Shown: piece after piece, positions 1-5,442 of the stretch
Layout: the number at the start of each line of letters is the position of its first letter
How positions within the stretch are numbered: the first letter of the stretch is position 1
Assembly (NCBI GenBank): GCA_900320035.1
Contig: ONQU01000143.1
Span: 1-8,544 of the forward strand
From: an uncultured Rhodospirillaceae bacterium
GTDB lineage: Bacteria; Pseudomonadota; Alphaproteobacteria; RF32; CAG-239
Direction: 5' to 3'
DNA length: 8,544 bases
Notes under the pieces: generated by a model
What the model was told of the DNA's origin: nothing
The model's input: the letters and a program-made list of their open reading frames with translations, nothing else
Database searches by the model: none
Position numbers and translations under genes: made by a program

Positions 1-452
1 CGGTTGTGGTTGTGGGTGACCAAAAAGGCCGTATCGGTTTTGGTACGGGTAAAGCTGCTGAAGTTCCTGAAGCAGTCGTTAAGGCAACAAACGAAGCTAA
101 AAAGAACATTATCCGCATTCCGTTGCGCGAAGGTAGAACTTTACACCATGATATTGCCGGTCGTTTCGGCGCCGGTAAAGTGGTGTTAAGAACCGCACCT
201 GCCGGTACCGGTGTGATTGCCGGCGGCCCGATGCGTGCCGTGTTTGAAGTTTTAGGCGTGCAAGATGTGGTGGCTAAGTCTTTAGGCTCTAACAACCCGT
301 ATAACATGATCAAAGCTACTTTTGCAGCTTTAACGGCAATTAATTCGCCGCGTATGATTGCTGCAAAACGTGGTAAGAAAGTTGGTGACATTGTCAGCCG
401 TCGTGAATATGCAACCATGGCTAATAAAGAAACCAAGGAAGAGGAGGCGTAA
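1..452 (+). CDS. rpsE: Small ribosomal subunit protein uS5 (S5), 5'-truncated by the window edge
   Basis: S5 binds 16S rRNA in the 30S subunit and contributes to decoding accuracy. The frame is open from the first complete codon at 3-5, and about 150 residues are visible. The first residues (VVVGDQKGRIGFGTGKA) correspond to the end of the N-terminal RNA-binding domain, so by comparison with E. coli S5 (166 aa) roughly the first 35 or more residues lie outside the window. The C-terminal domain is complete, with the typical GTGVIAGGPMRAVFEVLGV and AAKRGKKVGDIVSRRE segments. After SRRE comes an odd acidic tail, YATMANKETKEEEA, whose MANK-x-T part copies the start of the next protein. The stop lies 2 bases before rpmD, and the final GAGGAGG doubles as the rpmD ribosome binding site. 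The GTG at 6 is an internal valine, not a start. Identification is certain. Confidence 0.97.
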   Translation, partial: VVVVGDQKGRIGFGTGKAAEVPEAVVKATNEAKKNIIRIPLREGRTLHHDIAGRFGAGKVVLRTAPAGTGVIAGGPMRAVFEVLGVQDVVAKSLGSNNPYNMIKATFAALTAINSPRMIAAKRGKKVGDIVSRREYATMANKETKEEEA

Positions 453-466
453 AAATGGCTAATAAA
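417..466 (+). repeat. Short direct duplication of the rpmD start inside the rpsE tail
   Basis: The 12-mer ATGGCTAATAAA occurs at 417-428, in frame inside rpsE, and again at 455-466, where it is the rpmD start. The offset is 38 bases. Downstream similarity continues weakly: both copies encode MANK-x-T, but in different frames relative to each other. This looks like a small tandem duplication of the rpmD initiation region that was absorbed as an S5 C-terminal extension. Convergence on the common MAxK start is the alternative. Confidence 0.55.
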
Positions 467-640
467 AAGACTATTAAAGTTACCAGAACGGGTAGCACAA
501 TCGGTCGTCCGGCCATTCAAGAAAAGAACTTGCGCGGTTTGGGATTGACCAAGACCGGTCGTAAGGTTGAACTTGAAGATACGCCGGCTATACGCGGGAT
601 GATTAAGAAAGTGGCTCACTTAGTTCGCGTAGAAGAATAA
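455..640 (+). CDS. rpmD: Large ribosomal subunit protein uL30 (L30)
   Basis: This 61-residue protein has the normal length for bacterial L30, a small ferredoxin-like-fold protein of the 50S subunit. The family pattern is clear: KTIKVTRTGSTIGRP at the N-terminus (the usual V-x-x-x-x-S-x-I-G-R/x motif), then LRGLGLTKTGRKVELEDTPAIRGMIKKVAHLVRVEE, the typical LGLxK...DTPxxRGMIxxVxHLVxVEE end. The ATG at 455 is supported by GAGGAGG at 441-447, 7 bases upstream, inside the end of rpsE, so translation is probably coupled. The order rpsE-rpmD-rplO is the classical spc operon order. The gap to rplO is unusually long (156 bp) and contains a large hairpin. Confidence 0.98.
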   Translation: MANKKTIKVTRTGSTIGRPAIQEKNLRGLGLTKTGRKVELEDTPAIRGMIKKVAHLVRVEE

Positions 641-645
641 CAAGA

Positions 646-748
646 GATTGTGCAGAAAGACTGTCATACTTGTAAATTTTCTTCTTGTGTACCTCTTTTG
701 TACACGGCGGCGAAAATTCACGGCGTAGCACAGTCTTTCTTCCCAATC
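646..748 (+). promoter_or_regulatory. Long imperfect hairpin between rpmD and rplO (candidate structured RNA element)
   Basis: Nearly the whole 103-base stretch folds on itself. Paired arms, from base to tip: GATTG 646-650 with CAATC 744-748; AGAAAGACTGT 654-664 with ACAGTCTTTCT 730-740 (11 perfect pairs); TAC 667-669 with GTA 725-727; AATTTTC 675-681 with GAAAATT 712-718, extended outward by 672-673 with 720-721; and GTGTAC 687-692 with GTACAC 700-705 around a 7-base loop. About 34 pairs are interrupted by small internal loops. No run of T follows the structure, so it is not a standard intrinsic terminator. It lies within the transcript upstream of rplO, whose own ribosome binding site (AAAAGGA, near 782-788) is outside the hairpin. 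It could act as an attenuator or autoregulatory site, an RNase III-type processing site, or be a palindromic mobile repeat. I do not recognise it. Confidence 0.6.
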
Positions 749-796
749 GTGAAGTTTTCTAAAGACTAGTGACACAATAATAAAAGGAAAAAGAAA

Positions 797-1249
797 ATGA
801 AACTTAACGAATTAAAAGACAACGAAGGAGCGACGAAAAATCGTAAGCGTGTCGGTCGTGGTATCGGTTCCGGTAAAGGTAAGACCTGCGGTTTAGGTCA
901 CAAAGGTCAGAAGGCACGCAGCGGTGGCGCTAAGATGGGCTTTGAAGGTGGTCAAATGCCGATTTATCGTCAATTACCGAAGCACGGTTTTAAAAATCCG
1001 TTTGCTAAGACGTTCGCTGTTATCAATTTGGATACCATTCAAAAGGCAATTGATGCTGGAAAATTAGATGCCAAAGCCATTACGGTGGAAACGTTGCTTT
1101 CTTCGAATATTATTTCGAAGAAGTTAGACGGTATTCGTTTGCTGGCGCGCGGCGCTTTAACCAGCAGCATTAACATCACGGTTAATTCTGCTTCGAAGTC
1201 AGCTGTGGAAGCGGTTGAAAAAGCCGGCGGTAAAGTAAATATTGCCTAA
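797..1249 (+). CDS. rplO: Large ribosomal subunit protein uL15 (L15)
   Basis: L15 is a 23S rRNA-binding protein of the 50S subunit with a basic glycine-rich N-terminal extension and a globular C-terminal domain. At 150 aa it is close to the usual 144-160. Residues 1-65 show the hallmark sequence: MKLNELKDNEGATKNRKRVGRG, GSGKGKTCGLGHKGQKARSGG, then FEGGQMPIYRQLPKHGF. The C-terminal signature KLDGIRLLARGALTSSINITVNSASKSAVEAVEKAGG spans about residues 108-146. The start has an AAAAGGA ribosome binding site 8 bases upstream. In most bacteria secY follows directly; here an intrinsic terminator follows instead, so rplO is the last gene of this operon. Confidence 0.98.
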   Translation: MKLNELKDNEGATKNRKRVGRGIGSGKGKTCGLGHKGQKARSGGAKMGFEGGQMPIYRQLPKHGFKNPFAKTFAVINLDTIQKAIDAGKLDAKAITVETLLSSNIISKKLDGIRLLARGALTSSINITVNSASKSAVEAVEKAGGKVNIA

Positions 1250-1276
1250 CGCTTCAATCAGAGCAAAAGCTTTAGA

Positions 1277-1329
1277 ACGGTCAAAATTTATGTACGATTA
1301 TTGTACAGCTAGGTTTTGACCGTTTTTTT
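1277..1329 (+). terminator. Strong intrinsic terminator after rplO
   Basis: ACGGTCAAAA at 1277-1286 pairs perfectly with TTTTGACCGT at 1314-1323, and a run of seven T (1323-1329) follows. The loop contains a second small stem, TGTAC 1291-1295 with GTACA 1303-1307. Outer bases add weaker pairing (AGAGC 1260-1264 with GCTCT 1331-1335). This ends the ribosomal protein operon 28 bases after the rplO stop. Confidence 0.88.
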
Positions 1330-1400
1330 AGCTCTAGATAAACTTTTCTTCTTGTAGCGCTGTTAGAAAAAAAAAGGCATTACTAAAATTGCGAGATGAA

Positions 1401-1428
1401 AAAGGTGTAATTACCTTTCGTTTTTTTT
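1401..1428. terminator. Bidirectional terminator between convergent rplO and the minus-strand gene
   Basis: AAAGGT at 1401-1406 pairs with ACCTTT at 1413-1418 around a 6-base loop. On the plus strand it is followed two bases later by eight T (1421-1428). On the minus strand the same stem ends in five T (complement of A at 1399-1403). It lies just past the stop of the minus-strand gene (1441-1443), so it can end that transcript and back up the rplO terminator. The stem is short. Confidence 0.55.
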
Positions 1429-1440
1429 GTGTTTTTCTAC

Positions 1441-1884
1441 TTATTTTTCTTTCAAGACATTAAGATAAATATAGGCAGCTTTGCCATTGATAACTGTTTG
1501 GCAGCGGTCTTTGGTGATTTTATGACAAGAGATTTCCGTACCTTTTGTTAGTTGTCCTAAAATTTTTCCGTTTTTATTGCGATAGTTGACCATTTGAGGT
1601 ACAACAAAATGTACAGATGTCGCTTTTGTCGGTTGCCGATAGTATAAGAAAACAGAGCTGATGGCAATCAGTAAGATCAATAGCAAAATAATGATTTTTT
1701 CGCTTGTTGTCATGTGCCAGTTGGAAAAGTTATTTTTCCTTTCCAACGCCGCTGATTTTTCGCTTAAAATATTCCAAGAATTAACAATTGTCTCTTGGCG
1801 CAAGCGTTCGATTTCCGCTTTGGCTTCACTGATGAGATTAAATTTTTCCGGCTGAATTCGCCCGTTAATTTTAATGTAATACAT
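1441..1884 (-). CDS. Small single-pass membrane protein with possible SH3-like outer domain, unknown function
   Basis: I do not recognise this 147-residue protein. Residues 1-60 are polar and probably cytoplasmic, with a helical, charge-rich stretch (about 17-50). Residues 64-81 form one strongly hydrophobic membrane segment (IIILLLILLIAISSVFLYY). Residues 92-145 resemble a bacterial SH3 domain: the pattern VVPQMVNYRNKNGKILGQL, KGTEISC, then a final strand ending in AYIYLNVLK recalls the VNVRxGPxxxxxVIGxLxKGxxV...GWVxxxYL pattern of SH3 type 3 domains, but without the usual GW. Two cysteines, C120 and C128, could form a disulfide in the periplasm. GAGG lies 5 bases before the ATG at 1884, supporting the start. 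It is divergent from lptF and convergent with rplO. The good start signal, flanking terminator and coherent topology argue that it is a real gene. A role in the cell envelope is inference only. Confidence 0.75.
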   Translation of the reverse strand: MYYIKINGRIQPEKFNLISEAKAEIERLRQETIVNSWNILSEKSAALERKNNFSNWHMTTSEKIIILLLILLIAISSVFLYYRQPTKATSVHFVVPQMVNYRNKNGKILGQLTKGTEISCHKITKDRCQTVINGKAAYIYLNVLKEK

Positions 1885-1907
1885 CGTTTCCTCATTCTTC
1901 GGCCTAG

Positions 1908-1934
1908 GTATAACACATTTTTTCTAAAATACAA
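1908..1934 (-). promoter_or_regulatory. Candidate promoter of the minus-strand membrane-protein gene
   Basis: Read on the minus strand, TTGTAT (complement of 1929-1934) and TTATAC (complement of 1908-1913) resemble -35 and -10 boxes with a short 15-base spacer. The -10 ends 23 bases before the start codon, leaving room for the visible ribosome binding site. The spacer is suboptimal, so confidence is low. Confidence 0.35.
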
Positions 1935-1944
1935 CGCATTTTTT
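1912..1944. repeat. Direct repeat AACRCATTTTTT, two copies 21 bp apart
   Basis: AACACATTTTTT at 1912-1923 and AACGCATTTTTT at 1933-1944 match in 11 of 12 positions and are spaced by 21 bp, two turns of the DNA helix. They overlap the candidate minus-strand promoter in the divergent region with lptF. This geometry suits tandem binding of a regulator, but AT-rich DNA produces such pairs by chance. Confidence 0.35.
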
Positions 1945-1993
1945 AATTAAACATAAAGGGTATTTTGAGGTGGGTATATCTTGTAAATATTTA

Positions 1994-2021
1994 TTTTCAT
2001 CTCTAAAAATAAAGCTATAAT
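1994..2021 (+). promoter_or_regulatory. Promoter of the lptF-lptD-surA-rsmA operon, possibly giving a leaderless mRNA
   Basis: A perfect TATAAT lies at 2016-2021 with a partial -35, TTTTCA, at 1994-1999 (16-base spacer). Only 7 bases separate the -10 from the lptF ATG at 2029, and no ribosome binding site is visible. Transcription would start at or next to the ATG. An upstream promoter is the alternative, but then lptF would still lack a ribosome binding site. Confidence 0.55.
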
Positions 2022-2028
2022 TTGCGGT

Positions 2029-3159
2029 ATGAAAATATTAAACAAATATATTTTTAAACAGGTTTTTATCGGTTTTGTACTTGTCTCAAGTTCGCTTTTA
2101 GCAATGTTGTGGCTTACTCAATCATTGCGCTTTGTGGAAATGGTGACAAGACAAGGTTTGCCGGTTTATCTGTTTGCTGAAATGACATCGCTTTTAATGC
2201 CCCGCATTTTTAATGTGTTGTCACCGATTGCCGCGTTTGTGTCGGTACTCTTTGTATATAATCGTCTGATTGTTGATCGTGAGTTGGCAGCCATGCAATC
2301 GGCCGGAATTAGTCCTTGGCAATGTGCGCAAGGTGCGTTTTGGTTGGGTGTTATTCTGACGTTGTTTAATATTTATGTGATGAATTGGGGAATTCCGAAT
2401 GCCGAGCGTAATTTCCGTGAATTAGAGTGGCAGGTTAAAAATAATTTGAATCAAATGATGTTTCGCGAAGGTGAATTTACGGCACTCAGAAATGGTATTA
2501 CAGTGTTTATTGATAAACACGAAAATGATGGTTCTATCAGTGGTATTTTTGTTAGTGATGAAAGTAAGCCTAATGTTAAGGTGACGTTGACGGCAGAGAA
2601 AGGTCGCCTGATTGAAACTGAAGAAGGCCCGCGGATTTTATTTATAAACGGTGTGCGCCAAGAGGTTAATAAAGAAACATTCAAATTTAATACATTGGTG
2701 TTTTCTCGTTATTCGGCTGATTTTAATAATGTTGACAGCAGCCGTAAAAAAGACGCATCGGTGCGAGAAAAGAATTTTTGGGAGTTGATTCATTCCAGTG
2801 AAGATGAGGGATTATCTCCGCAAGATGTGCGTAAAAATATTGTTGAAGGACATCGCCGTATTTTGGCGCCGATTTATAATTTGATATTCGCACTGCTCGC
2901 TTGTGTTGGTTTGTTGGTTAGTCTGTTTAATCGGCGCGGGCAGGTTAAAATTATTGCCGTTGAAGTTATGTTAATGACGCTGATAAGCGGTGGTGAGTTG
3001 GCGGTAACGAATTTAGCCGGGCGTTCACTCTACTGGTTGCCGGTATTGTATTTAAACTGTTTTATTCCGTTGCTGGTGTGTCTGTATTTATTATGGTTTT
3101 ATAATCCGTTTTATTTTCATCGGCATTATCGAAAAGGATTGGTTAATCATGAAGGTTAA
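2029..3159 (+). CDS. lptF: LPS export ABC transporter permease LptF
   Basis: LptF pairs with LptG and the ATPase LptB in the inner membrane to pull LPS out of the membrane and push it along the LptC-LptA bridge to LptD. At 376 aa the length is normal. Topology fits the family: membrane segments near residues 12-30, 60-78, 103-121, 279-299, 306-325 and 335-357, with a periplasmic beta-jellyroll domain at about 125-270. LWLTQSLRFVEMVTRQGL (27-44) and the coupling-helix region YNRLIVDRELAAMQSAGISP (77-96) are typical of LptF rather than LptG, as is the FREGEF...TVFIDK stretch at the start of the jellyroll. The assignment to F over G rests on these motifs from memory. It is first in the operon and its last 11 bases overlap lptD. 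No lptG follows, although lptF and lptG are usually adjacent. The start at 2029 fits the family N-terminus but lacks a ribosome binding site. Confidence 0.9.
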   Translation: MKILNKYIFKQVFIGFVLVSSSLLAMLWLTQSLRFVEMVTRQGLPVYLFAEMTSLLMPRIFNVLSPIAAFVSVLFVYNRLIVDRELAAMQSAGISPWQCAQGAFWLGVILTLFNIYVMNWGIPNAERNFRELEWQVKNNLNQMMFREGEFTALRNGITVFIDKHENDGSISGIFVSDESKPNVKVTLTAEKGRLIETEEGPRILFINGVRQEVNKETFKFNTLVFSRYSADFNNVDSSRKKDASVREKNFWELIHSSEDEGLSPQDVRKNIVEGHRRILAPIYNLIFALLACVGLLVSLFNRRGQVKIIAVEVMLMTLISGGELAVTNLAGRSLYWLPVLYLNCFIPLLVCLYLLWFYNPFYFHRHYRKGLVNHEG

Positions 3160-5425
3160 AGTTAGAAAAATTACGGTGTTGGCTATTGTTGCGCTTTTTT
3201 TAGCCGAGCAACAGGCGTGGAGTGTTACAGAGGCAGGTCAGAAGCAACAAAAAGAAGAACATCATACCGGTGGTAGTCTTTATATGACCAATAATATCGT
3301 TAATTTTGGGGTTACGGCCGACGAAACCGCCAATGATGTCGAAGAAATTCATTTCAGCGCCGATGAACTGCAAAATGATGATAATGCCGATTTAATTACA
3401 GCTATCGGTAACGTTGAAGTTGAGTATAATCAAATGCATCTGCAAGCTGACCGATTAACTTATAACCAAAATACAGATGTTATTACCGCAGAAGGTAATG
3501 TGCGTTTGTTGGCTTCCGATGGATCCATTGTTTATAGTGATAAAGTAGCACTTTCCGATAAAATGAGCGTTGGTGAAATGTATAAAATCAAGGCTTTGTT
3601 GCGTGATAAATCGCATGTGGAGGCAAGTCGTTTTCGCAAAAAAGACAATGAAACCAAAGTGATGTATGATGCGGTTTATACAGCGTGTGATATATGCGAA
3701 GGCAAAAGCCCACTGTGGACAGTTAAAGCGCGCAAAGTTCAGCATAACGAAAAAACTCAAGACATGAATTATACCGATGCAGTGGTGCGGATTAAAGATG
3801 TGCCGGTTTTTTATACGCCGTTTTTAACCCATCCGGATCCGACGGTTAAGCGTCGTTCCGGCTTGTTACCACCGAGCTTGGGTAGTTCAAACTATTTGGA
3901 CAGCTATGTTCAACCACGCTATTTTTGGGCGGTCGATGATCAGACCAATGTTGTATTTGCACCGATTTTTTCGAGTAATAAAAATCCGGTGTTAGGTGGT
4001 TCGTATGAACATTATTTTTATAATGCCTATACCAATATCACCGGTAGTTGGCTTCGTGATGACGGTAAGACACGGAAAAAGAATCGCGGTAATTTATTTG
4101 CCAGCGGACGCTATGATATCAATGACTTATGGCGGATGACGTATGATTTACAATATGTTTCCGATTATATTTATTTGAAAGACTTGAATTTGCCAAACGA
4201 TGATGATGCGTGGCTTAATTCACATGTTCAATTTGAGCGTTTTTCAGGGCGTAACTATGCCTCCATTGAAGCCTTTTACTATAAAATGCTCAGTTATGAT
4301 TTACGTAATCGTAATGCTTCGCAATATCACCGTATCAATGAGCAGAAACCGCTGGTTGCGCCATTGATTGATGTGGAAGTTTATTCAGATCCAAGCGACA
4401 TCGGTTCATATTTTAAGACGCAGTTAAATTCGGCTTCGGTTTATCATCACAATGGAGAAGAAACGCAACGTTTAACCTCAATTAACGCATGGGAATTGCC
4501 GATGACAACGCGTTTTGGAGAAAAATATCGCTTTGTGGCATCATTAAAATCCGATATTTATTATATTAATGACTATCGTTATAATAACAACGATACATAC
4601 ACCGGTACTACGGCACGTTTCTTTCCGCAGGCAGGTGTGGAATGGCGTTTGCCATTTGTGCGAGCAACTGAAGATTCACGTCAGATTTTAGAACCAGTGG
4701 TGGTCGCCGTTGTAGCACCGGATGGGGGAAATCAAGTTGATAAAATTCCTAACGAAGATAGTGCTGATGTTTATTTCGATGACACTAACGTTTTGGACTT
4801 AGACCGTTATGCCGGTTATGACCGCAATGATACCGGTAGTCGTGTCAGCTATGGTTTACGTTGGAGTACCTACGGCAATATTATCGGTCGCACATCGTCG
4901 TTTATCGCTCAAAGTTTTGAGCGTAAGCGCAATTCCAATTTTATTGAAAGTTTGGATGAAGATAATAATTCTCATTTTAGCGATTATGTGGGGCGTATCA
5001 ATGCACAGCCGCATGAATATTTAGACTTGAATTATCGTTTTCGTTTGGATAAAAAGAATCTCAATGCCAAGTATAGTGAATTAGGCGTTGGGGTAGGACC
5101 GTCTTTCTTGCGCGGCTATGCTTCATATATCTTTTTGCGAGGTAATACCTATTATAACGATTTATATTCGGAGCGTAAAGAATTATATACATCATTGAGT
5201 TCGGAAGTTTCGCAATTTTGGCGCGTTTCAATTTATAATTTGCGCGATCTGACAGATCATAGTCGCGGCAATTTGGAACATGGTGGGAGTATCATTTATG
5301 AAGATGAATGCTTTAAATGGGAAACAACCGTGCGTAAATGTAACAGCAGTAACCCTGATTTGAAGAACAGTTATGAATTTGGTACAACGTTTTATCTGAA
5401 AACTATCGGAAGTTTCGGACGTTAA
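3149..5425 (+). CDS. lptD: LPS-assembly outer-membrane protein LptD (OstA/Imp)
   Basis: LptD is the outer-membrane barrel that, with lipoprotein LptE, inserts LPS into the outer leaflet. Its 758 residues are in the usual range. Residues 1-25 look like a signal peptide (KVKVRKITVLAIVALFLAEQQAWS). Residues about 65-165 form the LptA-like beta-jellyroll, visible as repeating EIHFSADEL, AIGNVEVEY, LQADRLTYNQ, VITAEGNVRL strands. The conserved LptD core follows: ACDICEGKSPLW (179-190), VPVFYTPFLTHPDPTVKRRSGLLPPSLG (218-245) and YVQPRYFWA, then an aromatic-rich barrel with the FDDTNVLDLDRYAGYDR motif. Four cysteines come in two groups, C180/C183 and C721/C731, matching the family's use of disulfides between the N-domain and the barrel. 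The start has AAAAGGA 10 bases upstream and overlaps lptF by 11 bases, suggesting translational coupling. The barrel's likely chaperone, SurA, is encoded next. Confidence 0.95.
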   Translation: MKVKVRKITVLAIVALFLAEQQAWSVTEAGQKQQKEEHHTGGSLYMTNNIVNFGVTADETANDVEEIHFSADELQNDDNADLITAIGNVEVEYNQMHLQADRLTYNQNTDVITAEGNVRLLASDGSIVYSDKVALSDKMSVGEMYKIKALLRDKSHVEASRFRKKDNETKVMYDAVYTACDICEGKSPLWTVKARKVQHNEKTQDMNYTDAVVRIKDVPVFYTPFLTHPDPTVKRRSGLLPPSLGSSNYLDSYVQPRYFWAVDDQTNVVFAPIFSSNKNPVLGGSYEHYFYNAYTNITGSWLRDDGKTRKKNRGNLFASGRYDINDLWRMTYDLQYVSDYIYLKDLNLPNDDDAWLNSHVQFERFSGRNYASIEAFYYKMLSYDLRNRNASQYHRINEQKPLVAPLIDVEVYSDPSDIGSYFKTQLNSASVYHHNGEETQRLTSINAWELPMTTRFGEKYRFVASLKSDIYYINDYRYNNNDTYTGTTARFFPQAGVEWRLPFVRATEDSRQILEPVVVAVVAPDGGNQVDKIPNEDSADVYFDDTNVLDLDRYAGYDRNDTGSRVSYGLRWSTYGNIIGRTSSFIAQSFERKRNSNFIESLDEDNNSHFSDYVGRINAQPHEYLDLNYRFRLDKKNLNAKYSELGVGVGPSFLRGYASYIFLRGNTYYNDLYSERKELYTSLSSEVSQFWRVSIYNLRDLTDHSRGNLEHGGSIIYEDECFKWETTVRKCNSSNPDLKNSYEFGTTFYLKTIGSFGR

Positions 5426-5442
5426 ACAGTAAAGGAGAAAAC

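Noticed and set aside
646..748. Intrinsic terminator between rpmD and rplO
   Set aside because: The stem is followed by TCCCAATCGTGAAG rather than a T-run, and its length with several internal loops is unlike the compact terminator after rplO.
1367..1375. Run of nine A after the rplO terminator as a frameshift or slippage site
   Set aside because: It lies between genes, outside any supported coding frame.
2451..2684. Minus-strand open frame inside lptF
   Set aside because: It lies fully within a well-supported gene, has no recognisable domain and no independent start signal.
3455..3760. Minus-strand open frame inside lptD
   Set aside because: It is antisense to the conserved jellyroll-coding region and its composition reads as the reverse of that gene.
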